From: Effusibacillus pohliae DSM 22757
Lineage (GTDB): Bacteria; Bacillota; Bacilli; Tumebacillales; Effusibacillaceae
Direction of reading: 5' to 3'
Assembly: GCF_000376225.1 (NCBI RefSeq)
Contig: NZ_AQXL01000123.1
Coordinates: 1-64,000 of the forward strand
Length of the DNA stretch: 64,000 nucleotides
Below the pieces are notes generated by a model. That model saw nothing but the letters and a program-made list of their open reading frames with translations. It was not told where the DNA came from and searched no databases. Both the position numbers and the translations under genes were made by a program. Shown in pieces: positions 40,330 to 48,998 of the stretch. Positions within the stretch are counted from its first letter, which is position 1, and each line of letters starts with the position of its first letter.

Positions 40330-40988
40330 CAAACGATCCGCAACAGCTGACAGTCGCCCTGTCCAAAGGACGGATCATGCAAGACACACTGCGCCTGCTG
40401 CAGCAGGCGGGGATTCCGGTTCCGGCAGATCTTGCGGAGTCCCGCAAGCTGATCCTCGAATCGGAGGACCGGTCGCTCCGCTACATTCTGGCGAAACCGG
40501 TCGATGTCCCGACGTATGTGGAATACGGTGCGGCCGATGTCGGGATTGTCGGGAAAGACGTGCTGCTCGAGGCGGAACGGGATCTGTATGAGCTACTTGA
40601 TTTGGGGATCGGCCGCTGCCGCATGTGCGTCTGCGGGCTTCCCGGCAGCGCCGGCGGCATGGTCAGCCGGGTGGCCAGCAAATATCCGCGGATTGCGGCC
40701 GATTATTTTCGCAGCCAGGGGCAGCAGGTGGAAGTGATTTTTCTGAACGGGTCTGTGGAACTGGCGCCGCTGATCGGACTGGCCGACCGGATCGTCGACC
40801 TGGTCGAGACCGGGCGGACGCTGGCGGAAAATGGGCTGGTGGTGCAGCGCGAGATTTTGCAGATTTCGACGCGGGTGGTGGCCAACCGCATGAGTTTTCG
40901 GCTAAAAAGTGAACAGATCGACCATTTTGTCGCACGGCTACGGCAGGTGGCGGAGCCGGCTGTGGACGCCGGACAGGCGGGGAGGTAA
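40326..40988 (+). CDS. hisG: ATP phosphoribosyltransferase, short form
   Basis: Catalyses the first step of histidine synthesis from ATP and PRPP. A GTG start at 40326 overlaps the hisZ stop, with GGAGGGGG 7 bases upstream; 220 residues, typical for HisZ-dependent enzymes lacking the C-terminal regulatory domain. Motifs: LTVALSKGRIMQDT at the N-terminus, GAADVGIVGKDVL, and the PRPP-binding loop IVDLVETGRTL. The strong RBS rules out the earlier ATG at 40302. Confidence 0.94.
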   Translation: MTNDPQQLTVALSKGRIMQDTLRLLQQAGIPVPADLAESRKLILESEDRSLRYILAKPVDVPTYVEYGAADVGIVGKDVLLEAERDLYELLDLGIGRCRMCVCGLPGSAGGMVSRVASKYPRIAADYFRSQGQQVEVIFLNGSVELAPLIGLADRIVDLVETGRTLAENGLVVQREILQISTRVVANRMSFRLKSEQIDHFVARLRQVAEPAVDAGQAGR

Positions 40989-40992
40989 GCGA

Positions 40993-42279
40993 ATGATTCG
41001 GATTGTCGAGGCAAGGAACTTTGCGTTACAGAGGGAAGAAGCGGAACCGTACGAAAAAGAGCGCGAGATCGTACTGGATATCATCCGGCAGATCCGGCAA
41101 TATGGAGATGAAGCGCTGCGGGCATTCACAAGACGGTTTGACGGAGTCGACCTGTCCGATTTTCGCCTGTCGGAAACGGCGTATGAAAATGCGTATGACC
41201 GGGTAACTCCGGAGTTCGTCGAGGCGCTGCGGGAAGCGATCGCGAATATTCGCCGTTTCCATGAGGCCCAGCGCAGGCAGTCGTACATGCTGGTGGACGC
41301 GGAAGGCACGATGCTGGGGCAGTTGGTGAGACCGCTGCAACGGGTCGGCGTATATGTGCCGGGCGGGACAGCCGCCTATCCGTCCACCGTACTGATGAAT
41401 GTCATTCCGGCACAGGTGGCGGGGGTGGCGGAAATCGTGGTGGTGACGCCGCCTGACAAGCAGGGCAATGTGCATCCGGGCGTCCTGGTGGCCCTCAAGG
41501 AACTGGGGATTGCGGAAGCGTACCGGATCGGCGGTGCGCAGGCGATTGCAGCTTTGGCATATGGCACGGAATCGATCCGACCGGCAGACAAGATCGTCGG
41601 TCCCGGCAATATTTATGTAGCGCTCGCCAAACAGGCGGTGTTTGGCAAAGTGGGGATCGAAAGCATCGCGGGTCCGTCCGACATCCTAGTCGTGGCGGAC
41701 GATTCGGCAGATCCGGAGTATGTGGCGGCCGATTTGCTGTCACAGGCGGAACACGGGGAACTGTCACAGGTGATTCTGGTGACGCCTTCCCGCGAACTGG
41801 CGGAAAAAACGGCCCGGGCGCTGGAGCAACAATTGGCGGTATTGCCGCGGCGGGAGATCACCGAGGCTTCCATCCACAGCCGGGGGGCGATTGTGGTTAC
41901 GCGCGATCTGGCGGAAGCGATCGAAGTGGCGAACCGCGTGGCGCCGGAGCATCTCGAGCTGATGGTGGAAAATCCAGATGATTGGATCGGCTGCATCGTC
42001 AACGCCGGGGCGATTTTCGTCGGCGCGTATTCGACCGAACCGGTCGGCGATTATTACTGCGGCACCAACCATGTGCTGCCGACTGAGGGAACGGCCCGTT
42101 TTTCTTCGCCGCTGAATGTGGAAGACTTTTTGAAAAAGACTTCGTTGATCCGCTACAGCAAATCGGCGTTGTTGGCACACGGGCAGAAAATCATCGCGCT
42201 GGCGGAAGCGGAAGGTCTCGAGGCGCATGCGAACGCGGTGCGGATTCGTCTGAAAAAGGAAGGAATGGGACGGTCATGA
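40993..42279 (+). CDS. hisD: Histidinol dehydrogenase
   Basis: NAD-dependent zinc enzyme for the last two oxidations to histidine. 428 residues from ATG 40993 with GGAGGTAA upstream. Signature block [21 protein letters not shown] and [31 protein letters not shown] are present, with [16 protein letters not shown] for NAD binding. Overlaps hisB in ATGA. Confidence 0.96.
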   Translation: MIRIVEARNFALQREEAEPYEKEREIVLDIIRQIRQYGDEALRAFTRRFDGVDLSDFRLSETAYENAYDRVTPEFVEALREAIANIRRFHEAQRRQSYMLVDAEGTMLGQLVRPLQRVGVYVPGGTAAYPSTVLMNVIPAQVAGVAEIVVVTPPDKQGNVHPGVLVALKELGIAEAYRIGGAQAIAALAYGTESIRPADKIVGPGNIYVALAKQAVFGKVGIESIAGPSDILVVADDSADPEYVAADLLSQAEHGELSQVILVTPSRELAEKTARALEQQLAVLPRREITEASIHSRGAIVVTRDLAEAIEVANRVAPEHLELMVENPDDWIGCIVNAGAIFVGAYSTEPVGDYYCGTNHVLPTEGTARFSSPLNVEDFLKKTSLIRYSKSALLAHGQKIIALAEAEGLEAHANAVRIRLKKEGMGRS

Positions 42280-42869
42280 GCGACAATCGGATTGGCGAAA
42301 TCAAGCGCGACACGCTGGAGACGCAGATCTCCCTGCGGCTGGATCTGGACGGGGAAGGCAAGCGGGATCTGCTGCTGCCGGTGCCCTTTTTGCAGCATAT
42401 GCTGGATCTGTTCGCGAAACACTCCGGTTTTGATTTGACGATCGACGCGGAGGGAGACACGGAGATCGACGACCATCACACGGTTGAAGACATCGGCATT
42501 TGTCTGGGACAGGCGTTCAAGCAGGCGGTCGGCGACAAGGCGGGGATCCGCCGTTACGGGAACCGGTTCACCCCGATGGACGAATCGCTTGCTCAGGTGA
42601 CGGTCGACATTTCGGGCCGCTCCTACTTGGTGTTTAATGCCAAATTCCCGGCGGAAAGAGTCGGGACTTTCCAAACGGAGCTGGTACAGGAATTTTTCCA
42701 GGCGTTCGCGGCGAATGCGGGCGTCACCTTGCACATCAATCTGCACTACGGCACCAATACGCACCACATGATCGAGGCGATTTTCAAAGCGTTTGCCGGA
42801 GCGCTGGCGGAAGCGACCCGCAGGGATGAGAAGATCCGCGGTGTGCTTTCGACCAAGGGAACGCTATAA
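42276..42869 (+). CDS. hisB: Imidazoleglycerol-phosphate dehydratase
   Basis: Manganese-dependent dehydratase of histidine synthesis. 197 residues. Metal-binding motifs [15 protein letters not shown] (about residue 65) and the C-terminal [15 protein letters not shown] are intact. A monofunctional dehydratase: the histidinol-phosphatase domain found in enterobacterial HisB is absent. Overlaps hisD. Followed by the repeat copy C rather than directly by hisH. Confidence 0.96.
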   Translation: MSDNRIGEIKRDTLETQISLRLDLDGEGKRDLLLPVPFLQHMLDLFAKHSGFDLTIDAEGDTEIDDHHTVEDIGICLGQAFKQAVGDKAGIRRYGNRFTPMDESLAQVTVDISGRSYLVFNAKFPAERVGTFQTELVQEFFQAFAANAGVTLHINLHYGTNTHHMIEAIFKAFAGALAEATRRDEKIRGVLSTKGTL

Positions 42870-42870
42870 A

Positions 42871-42930
42871 CACCCGTCGAAGTGAAGCAAAGCTTTGTAC
42901 CCTATTCCGAATGCTTTGCCGGGGCCCCAA
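42871..42930 (-). repeat. Dispersed structured repeat, copy C (reverse)
   Basis: Read on the minus strand, this aligns without gaps to copy B: 35 of 49 core positions agree by my count, most differences being transitions (for example GCAAAGCATTCGGAATA against GCGAAGCACTCGGAGTA). The main stem is partly decayed. It contains the palindrome CAAAGCTTTG. It sits between hisB and hisH inside the his operon. Confidence 0.6.
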
Positions 42931-42969
42931 AAAGAAATCGCTTGATCACCAATGTAGTTGGGAGTTGAC

Positions 42970-43593
42970 ATGATGATCGCAATTGTAGACTACGGGATGG
43001 GGAATCTGCGGTCTGTCCAGAAAGCGTTTGAAAAAATCGGCCACGAAGCGGTCGTCACCAGTGATCCACAGCAGGTGGAAGCGGCGGCCGGCGTGCTGCT
43101 GCCGGGGGTCGGGGCGTTTGGCGACGCTATGTTCCATTTGCGGCAGTTGGGACTGCTTGATGCCGTCAAGCGGGTCGCGAAGCAGGAGAAGCCGCTGCTC
43201 GGCATCTGTCTTGGCATGCAGCTGTTGTTCAGCACGTCGGAGGAACATGGCCACCATCTCGGGCTGAACCTGATTCCCGGCCATGTCAAACGGTTTAAGG
43301 GAAAGTTCAAAATTCCGCACGTCGGCTGGAACAGTTTGCAGGTCAAGCGGCCGCATCCGCTGCTGGAAGGTGTCCGCAACAATGATTACGTCTACTATGT
43401 GCACAGCTATCTGGTCGATCCGGCAGACCGCAGCGTGATCCTTGCAACCAGCGACTATTACGGGGAAGTTCCGGGAGTGGTCGGATACAAGAACGTGTTC
43501 GGCATCCAGTTTCACCCGGAAAAAAGTTCGTCGGTCGGCCTGCGCATGCTCGACAATTTCGGCCGCATGTGCAAGGAAGGAGTGTTGGCATGA
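42970..43593 (+). CDS. hisH: Imidazole glycerol phosphate synthase subunit HisH
   Basis: Glutaminase subunit of IGP synthase, passing ammonia to HisF. 207 residues from ATG 42970 (an ATG follows at 42973), with GGGAG upstream. Class I amidotransferase residues: nucleophile cysteine in LGICLGMQLL (near 80) and His-Pro-Glu in FGIQFHPEKSS near the C-terminus. Stop overlaps hisA. Confidence 0.95.
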   Translation: MMIAIVDYGMGNLRSVQKAFEKIGHEAVVTSDPQQVEAAAGVLLPGVGAFGDAMFHLRQLGLLDAVKRVAKQEKPLLGICLGMQLLFSTSEEHGHHLGLNLIPGHVKRFKGKFKIPHVGWNSLQVKRPHPLLEGVRNNDYVYYVHSYLVDPADRSVILATSDYYGEVPGVVGYKNVFGIQFHPEKSSSVGLRMLDNFGRMCKEGVLA

Positions 43594-44360
43594 AACAGAA
43601 TGACGAATTTGTTTTGTATCCCGCGATCGACATCCTGGGCGGCAAAGCGGTGCGTTTGCTGCGGGGAGATTACGACGAGCAAACGGTCTATCACGACAAT
43701 CCGGTTGATGCAGCCCGCCAGTGGGTCGGGCAGGGGGCCGAGTTTATCCATGTGGTGGACCTCGATGGGGCGAAAGCAGGCTCACAGCAAAATCGGCCTG
43801 TGATCGAGCAGATTGTGAAAAGTGTCCCGGTGCCGGTGCAGGTCGGCGGCGGCATCCGGAACGGCGAGACGCTGGAAGCCCTCTTTTCGCTCGGGGTGGC
43901 ACGCTGCATTCTGGGGACCGCCGCTGTGCGGGAACCTGATTTTGCCAAGCAGGCTTTGGTGGAGTACGGAGAGCGGATCGTCATCGGACTCGACGCAAAA
44001 AATGGCTGGGTGGCCGTCAACGGCTGGCTGGAAACATCGGACGTTTCGGCGATCGAACTGGGCCGACAGCTGAAGGAGTGGGGGGCAACCCGGGTGATTT
44101 TTACCGATATCGCGCGGGATGGAACCCTGTCCGGTCCCAATCTGGCGGCCAACATCGAGCTGGCCGAGCAGACCGGCCTGAAAGTGATCGCGTCGGGCGG
44201 CGTGAAAGAAACGAACGACCTGCTGCAACTGGTGAAATACCGGCATGTCGGAGTGGCCGGGGCGATCATTGGCAAGGCGCTGTACACCGGCAGCATCCGA
44301 TTGCAAAGCGCGGCTGAACAGGTCAAGCAAGCGCTGGCGGCCGACGGAGGGGAAGCTTGA
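43590..44360 (+). CDS. hisA: Phosphoribosylformimino-AICAR-ribonucleotide isomerase
   Basis: TIM-barrel isomerase opening the ribose ring of ProFAR. 256 residues from ATG 43590, with AAGGAAGGAG 7 bases upstream. Catalytic Asp lies in [15 protein letters not shown], the second acid in [25 protein letters not shown] and [11 protein letters not shown] are phosphate-binding loops. Overlaps hisH and hisF by a few bases. Confidence 0.95.
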   Translation: MKQNDEFVLYPAIDILGGKAVRLLRGDYDEQTVYHDNPVDAARQWVGQGAEFIHVVDLDGAKAGSQQNRPVIEQIVKSVPVPVQVGGGIRNGETLEALFSLGVARCILGTAAVREPDFAKQALVEYGERIVIGLDAKNGWVAVNGWLETSDVSAIELGRQLKEWGATRVIFTDIARDGTLSGPNLAANIELAEQTGLKVIASGGVKETNDLLQLVKYRHVGVAGAIIGKALYTGSIRLQSAAEQVKQALAADGGEA

Positions 44361-45121
44361 TGCTGACCAAGCGCATTATTCCGTGTTTTGACGTGAAAAA
44401 CGGCCGGGTCGTGAAAAACGTATCGTTTCTGACCAACGAGCGGGATGCGGGCGATCCGGTCGAGTTGGCCGCCTATTATGAGGAAGCGGGCGCCGATGAA
44501 CTGGTGCTGCTTGATATTACCGCGTCTGTCGAAGGGCGCTCGACGATGATGGACATCGTCCGCCGCACGACAGAACAGGTATTTATCCCGTTTACGGTCG
44601 GCGGCGGTATCTCGTCGGTCGACGACATCCGGGAGATCTTGAAGGCGGGAGCCGACAAGGTGTCGATCAATACGGCCGCCGTGAAAAATCCGAAACTGAT
44701 CGCGGAAGGGGCCAAACGGTTCGGGCAACAGTGCATCGTCGTGGCGATTGACGGCCGCTATGACCGGTCGAAAGGCGACTGGGAGGTGCTGATCCACGGG
44801 GGACGCACATCCACCGGCATGAGTGTGATCGACTGGGCGAAGAAGGCGGAGTCGCTGGGGGCCGGCGAGATTTTGCTCACTTCCTTCGACCAGGACGGGC
44901 AAAAAGACGGCTACGATCTGACCCTCACCCGGTTGGTGTCGGAGGCGGTTTCGATCCCGGTGATCGCGTCGGGTGGGGCGGGCAAGAAGGAGCATTTTTA
45001 TGAGGTGTTCACAGAAGGCAAGGCGGACGCCGCGCTGGCTGCATCGATTTTTCACTTTAAAGAGACGTCGGTCGGGGAAGTGAAAAATTACTTGAAGAAA
45101 AAAGGGGTGCCGATCCGGTGA
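44360..45121 (+). CDS. hisF: Imidazole glycerol phosphate synthase subunit HisF
   Basis: Cyclase subunit of IGP synthase. 253 residues from ATG 44360, sharing bases with the hisA stop. Catalytic aspartates appear in [14 protein letters not shown] (near residue 11) and [15 protein letters not shown] (near 130). [12 protein letters not shown] and [13 protein letters not shown] are phosphate-binding loops. GAGGGG RBS. Confidence 0.96.
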   Translation: MLTKRIIPCFDVKNGRVVKNVSFLTNERDAGDPVELAAYYEEAGADELVLLDITASVEGRSTMMDIVRRTTEQVFIPFTVGGGISSVDDIREILKAGADKVSINTAAVKNPKLIAEGAKRFGQQCIVVAIDGRYDRSKGDWEVLIHGGRTSTGMSVIDWAKKAESLGAGEILLTSFDQDGQKDGYDLTLTRLVSEAVSIPVIASGGAGKKEHFYEVFTEGKADAALAASIFHFKETSVGEVKNYLKKKGVPIR

Positions 45122-45879
45122 CAACCGACAGCAAGGAGAGGGGATGGGTGGACGGCCTGCGGTATGACGAGCGCGGGCTGATTCCGGCGATCGTGCAGGA
45201 TGCGGAGAGCCAGGCGGTGCTGATGCTCGCGTATATGAATCGCGACTCGCTGCTGAAAACGCTGGAAACCGGGCAAACGTGGTTTTGGAGCCGGTCGCGC
45301 AACGAGCTGTGGAACAAGGGGGCGACGTCCGGACATGTGCAGCAGGTGCAAAGCATCGCGTATGACTGTGACCGGGACGCGTTGCTGCTGCAGGTGAAGC
45401 AAACGGGAGCCGCTTGTCACACCGGCGCGTACACCTGTTTTTTTGAACAGGTTGTGGGCGAACCGGGCTGCGTGACGGATTGTGAGGACAAGCAGGGAGA
45501 GGGTGTCAGCAAGCAGCGTGATGCGGCTGCAAGCGCGGCTGGGACATCGGTCGAGCCGGCTGCACGCGACAGGTATGGGATTCTCACGGACCTGATCGAG
45601 ACGATCGATCGCCGCTATGCAGAACGGCCGGAAGGAGCCTACACCACTTATCTGTTTGCAAAAGGAATCGACAAAATCCTCAAGAAAGTCGGGGAAGAAG
45701 CGACCGAAGTGATCGTGGCCGCGAAAAACGGGGATGCGGCTGAATTGGTGGCCGAGGCGGGCGATTTGCTCTATCATTTGCTGGTCTTGCTGAAACAGCA
45801 GGGAATTCCGTTCGACGCCGTGCTGGCGGAACTGGAAAAACGTCATGGAGCGAAGGACATGCCGAATAAAACGAAATAG
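45118..45879 (+). CDS. hisI: Bifunctional phosphoribosyl-AMP cyclohydrolase / phosphoribosyl-ATP pyrophosphatase
   Basis: HisIE fusion doing steps two and three of histidine synthesis. 253 residues from GTG 45118, overlapping hisF. The HisI domain (about 1-115) has [26 protein letters not shown], the aspartates of YDCDRDALL and zinc cysteine in GAACHTG. A linker of about 30 residues rich in Ala/Glu/Ser follows, then HisE (about 155-245) with [21 protein letters not shown] and [15 protein letters not shown]. Last gene of the operon. Confidence 0.95.
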   Translation: MTTDSKERGWVDGLRYDERGLIPAIVQDAESQAVLMLAYMNRDSLLKTLETGQTWFWSRSRNELWNKGATSGHVQQVQSIAYDCDRDALLLQVKQTGAACHTGAYTCFFEQVVGEPGCVTDCEDKQGEGVSKQRDAAASAAGTSVEPAARDRYGILTDLIETIDRRYAERPEGAYTTYLFAKGIDKILKKVGEEATEVIVAAKNGDAAELVAEAGDLLYHLLVLLKQQGIPFDAVLAELEKRHGAKDMPNKTK

Positions 45880-45978
45880 ACGGGGCGTCGCCTCGATACT
45901 CCCGTGCAAACCGGCGCCTGGCAACAGGCAACGAGGCAGCATGGGAGCAGTGAGGATGGCGCGGTCGCAAGCGAGGTC

Positions 45979-46015
45979 AGACTTTCCGGTGGAGGTCTGG
46001 CCTTATTGCATTGTC
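45979..46015 (+). terminator. Possible his-operon terminator
   Basis: AGGTCAGAC pairs with GTCTGGCCT (one G-T), followed by an imperfect T-rich stretch (TATTGCATTGTCTT). It is about 100 bp after hisI. Confidence 0.45.
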
Positions 46016-46157
46016 TTGCGTTGGCAATATTGATACTATGGGAGTGATGCAGAATTTGCGGAAAAGAGGACGATCGGCGCTTCGTCCGTCTGCGATCTGT
46101 GGTATACTGGGACTGAAGTGAACATCATGTTTCCGTTGATCGCGGGAGGTGACTTGA

Positions 46158-47810
46158 TTGGACCGGCAACAGCAAAAAAAGCGTCGGCGCCCGGACAGCA
46201 ATCTGATTCCGTTTCGGCTTGATGCCGCCTTTTTCTTTGAACGGGCCGTACGGCACCTGGACCGCCACAACCTGCAAAATGCTCTCAAGTATTTTCGCAA
46301 AGCGGTCGAATACGAACCGGACAATCCGGTGAACCACTGCAATTTGGCGGGCGTCTTGTCGGAGATGGGTTCGTTTGAGGAATCGAACCGGATTTTGGAG
46401 AACGTGCTGGAGTCCATCGACCCGCAGATGTATGAGTGTTATTTTTATATGGCGAACAATTGGGCCAATCTTGGCGATTACGATAAAGCGGAAGAATATG
46501 CCGCCCGCTATCTGGATCTTGAACCACAGGGGGAATTCGCGCAGGACGCGGAGGAGATGCTGCAGATTCTGATCGAGGAGTTCGGTGGCGGCGAAGTGCT
46601 TCGCCAGCGCCTGGCGGAACGGGAGGCGGAGCGGCGGGAGCAGGATCTGCCGCGCAAGCTGCTGGAGCAGGGGAAGTTCATGGAGGCGGTCGCCCATCTG
46701 CAAAAAACGATCGAGCAGCACCCGGAGCTGACGGCGCCGCGCAACAATCTGTCGCTTGCCTATTATTACCTCGGACGGCTCGACAAGGCGGTCGAGATCG
46801 CGCGGGAAGTGCTGGTAATAGATCCGGGGAATCTGCACGCAAGGTGCAACCTCGCCGTATACCTGCAGCACCTGGAGCGGACAGACGAACTGGCGGTATT
46901 GCTGGAGGGGCTGCGCAAAGTCTACCCGCTGCAGTTTGACCAGTGCTACAAGCTGGCTACCACGATGGGCATTCTGGGCGAACATCAGGTGGCGCATCGC
47001 CTGTTTTTGCAAATGGCCCGCTGGAGCGAGCAACCGGATGCGCCGTTGTTACACTGTGTTGCTGCATCCGCCTGCAACAGCGGCCATTACGGCCTGGCCC
47101 GGCGGATCTGGAAAGATATTCAGTTGCTCGACCCGGACGGGGAAGTGGCGCCGTTCTATTTGCGGGCGCTAGAGGAAGCGGAAGCGGCCGGCATCGAAAT
47201 GCGGCAGGTGTCTTACCATTACCAGATTCCGTTTAACGAACAGGTAAGGCGGATCCAGGAACAGATGAGAATGGGCAAACCGGGCAACTGGCGGAACGAC
47301 CCGCTGATTCGCTCATCCCTGTTCTGGGCGCTGCAGCATGGCGAACTGGAAACAAAGATTCAGGTCATCCAGACGTTCGCGCTGATTGCCGACCGGGAAG
47401 TGGAGCAAGCGCTGCGCGAGTTTGTTTGCCGGCCGAATGAGCTGGAACAGTTGAAGCTGCTGGCCATCTATGTGTTGAAGCATATCGGCGCAGACGGACC
47501 GTTTACGGACGTTCCCGCCTTGAACAAGGATTGGAAAGCGATTTTGGAAAAGGCGCGGGCGGCCGTGGAAGCGTACGCCGACCACCTGGGAGATGTGACT
47601 TGCCGCATCTGGTCCGATTTTCTCGTGCAAAGTTTGCAACAACCGCCGCAGATTGCAAGCCTTAATACATGGGCGGCGGGGTTGGCTTATTTCACGTTGC
47701 GGCTGCACGGGATCTCCGTCACACAGGCTGCGGTGGCGGAACGGTTCGGCGTTTCCCCCAGCAGCGTTTCGAAGATTTTCCGGCAAATCGGGCAAACGCT
47801 CGAATCGTGA
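46158..47810 (+). CDS. yvcD: TPR-repeat protein with C-terminal HTH (YvcD-like)
   Basis: 550-residue soluble protein. Tetratricopeptide-like helical repeats fill residues 20-330, for example ALKYFRKAVEYEPDNPVNHCNLAGVLSEMG and LAYYYLGRLDKAVEIAREVLVIDPGNLHARCNL (each shortened here to its start). The C-terminus ends in a helix-turn-helix-like segment, VTQAAVAERFGVSPSSVSKIF. The start is TTG 46158 with GGGAGGTGA upstream. It matches the position of B. subtilis yvcD before trxB. Function unknown; a scaffold or regulatory role is only a guess. Confidence 0.8.
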   Translation: MDRQQQKKRRRPDSNLIPFRLDAAFFFERAVRHLDRHNLQNALKYFRKAVEYEPDNPVNHCNLAGVLSEMGSFEESNRILENVLESIDPQMYECYFYMANNWANLGDYDKAEEYAARYLDLEPQGEFAQDAEEMLQILIEEFGGGEVLRQRLAEREAERREQDLPRKLLEQGKFMEAVAHLQKTIEQHPELTAPRNNLSLAYYYLGRLDKAVEIAREVLVIDPGNLHARCNLAVYLQHLERTDELAVLLEGLRKVYPLQFDQCYKLATTMGILGEHQVAHRLFLQMARWSEQPDAPLLHCVAASACNSGHYGLARRIWKDIQLLDPDGEVAPFYLRALEEAEAAGIEMRQVSYHYQIPFNEQVRRIQEQMRMGKPGNWRNDPLIRSSLFWALQHGELETKIQVIQTFALIADREVEQALREFVCRPNELEQLKLLAIYVLKHIGADGPFTDVPALNKDWKAILEKARAAVEAYADHLGDVTCRIWSDFLVQSLQQPPQIASLNTWAAGLAYFTLRLHGISVTQAAVAERFGVSPSSVSKIFRQIGQTLES

Positions 47811-47910
47811 GCGGCCTCACAGTTTCCAGCGGCCTGTTTTGTTTATACTAGGGGCAGGGGGATTCAATCCTGCCCGTTAATTCTGGATGACACACTCCGC
47901 GCGGCCCAGG

Positions 47911-47975
47911 GATTTGGTGCCCCAGCGAAGCACTCGGAGTAAGCTGCGAAGGGCAGCGTCACTTCGCTGGGTGAT
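47911..47975 (+). repeat. Dispersed structured repeat, copy B
   Basis: Best-preserved copy. A 10-bp stem pairs 47921-47930 (CCCAGCGAAG) with 47962-47971 (CTTCGCTGGG). An inner hairpin pairs GCTGC (47943-47947) with GCAGC (47953-47957). Further out, ACTCCGC (about 47894-47900) and GCGGAGT (about 47992-47998) form a possible outer inverted repeat. It sits between yvcD and trxB. Confidence 0.75.
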
Positions 47976-48019
47976 GTGGCGGGTGCTGTGAGCGGAGTTT
48001 CCTATGTTGAGGTGATCAC

Positions 48020-48970
48020 ATGTACGATTTGTTGATTATCGGCGCCGGGCCGGCCGGCTTGTCGGCGGCCGTGTACGGGGCGCGCGCGAACCTGCAGGTG
48101 GCGCTGCTCGAGAAAGGGCTTCCCGGCGGACAGATGCAAAATACAACCGAAGTCGAAAACTACACCGGCTTCAAAATGATCATGGGGCCGGAGCTGTCAC
48201 AAGTGATGTACGAACACGCCCTGCATCTCGGTGTCGATTACCACACCGCGGATGTGGAAAAAGTCGAGCTGGAAGGCCGAATCAAAAAGGTTCACACGAC
48301 GAAGGGCGTATTCGAAGCGAAAGCGCTGTTGATCGCGACCGGGGCGGAGCCGAAGCAACTCGGCGCAAAAGGCGAAACGGAATTTCGCGGCCGCGGTGTC
48401 AGCTACTGCGCCACGTGCGACGGCGCCTTCTTCAACGAAAAGCGGCCCGGCATGGACAAAGGGCTGATCGTCGTGGGAGGCGGCGACTCGGCCGTCGAGG
48501 AAGGAGCGTTCCTCACCCGGTTCAACAAAGTGACGCTGATTCACCGGCGGGACAAATTGCGCGCCCAGCCGATTTTGCAAAAGCGGGCGTTTGAAAATCC
48601 GCGCATGAGCTTCATTTGGGACAGCACCGTCGAGGAGATCATCGGTGACCAAGCGGTCACCGGGGTGCGGGTAAAGAATTTGAAGACGGGTGAGGTGCGG
48701 GAACTGCCGGCCAACGGGGTATTCATCTATGTCGGCATGCAGCCGAACACCGATTTTCTCGCTGGATCGAAGATCTTGAATGAAGCTGGCTATATCGTCA
48801 CGGATGAAACGATGAAAACTTCGATTCCGGGCGTGTTTGCCGCCGGCGACGTACGGGACAAGGGGCTGCGGCAGATCATTACCGCCGCTTCCGACGGCGC
48901 GATCGCGGCGATGTCGGCGTATCATTACATCGAGTCGCAGGAAGATGCAAAAGCGGACCCAATTGGCTAA
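48020..48970 (+). CDS. trxB: Thioredoxin reductase
   Basis: NADPH- and FAD-dependent reductase of thioredoxin. 316 residues. FAD motif GAGPAGLSAA is at 8-17, redox pair Cys130-Ala-Thr-Cys133 in SYCATCDG, NADPH motif VVGGGDSAVEEG, and the C-terminal FAD block GVFAAGDVRDK. RBS TTGAGGTGATCAC before ATG. A thioredoxin-linked peroxiredoxin is encoded at 56899-57432. Confidence 0.95.
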   Translation: MYDLLIIGAGPAGLSAAVYGARANLQVALLEKGLPGGQMQNTTEVENYTGFKMIMGPELSQVMYEHALHLGVDYHTADVEKVELEGRIKKVHTTKGVFEAKALLIATGAEPKQLGAKGETEFRGRGVSYCATCDGAFFNEKRPGMDKGLIVVGGGDSAVEEGAFLTRFNKVTLIHRRDKLRAQPILQKRAFENPRMSFIWDSTVEEIIGDQAVTGVRVKNLKTGEVRELPANGVFIYVGMQPNTDFLAGSKILNEAGYIVTDETMKTSIPGVFAAGDVRDKGLRQIITAASDGAIAAMSAYHYIESQEDAKADPIG

Positions 48971-48998
48971 ATCTGTTACAAAAACAGGGGGATCGCGG

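Noticed and set aside
45890-45950. Possible fifth copy of the dispersed repeat after hisI
   Set aside because: It has a CTCCCGTG/CATGGGAG hairpin but lacks the ACTCGGA and GTCACTT words, so it does not belong to the family.
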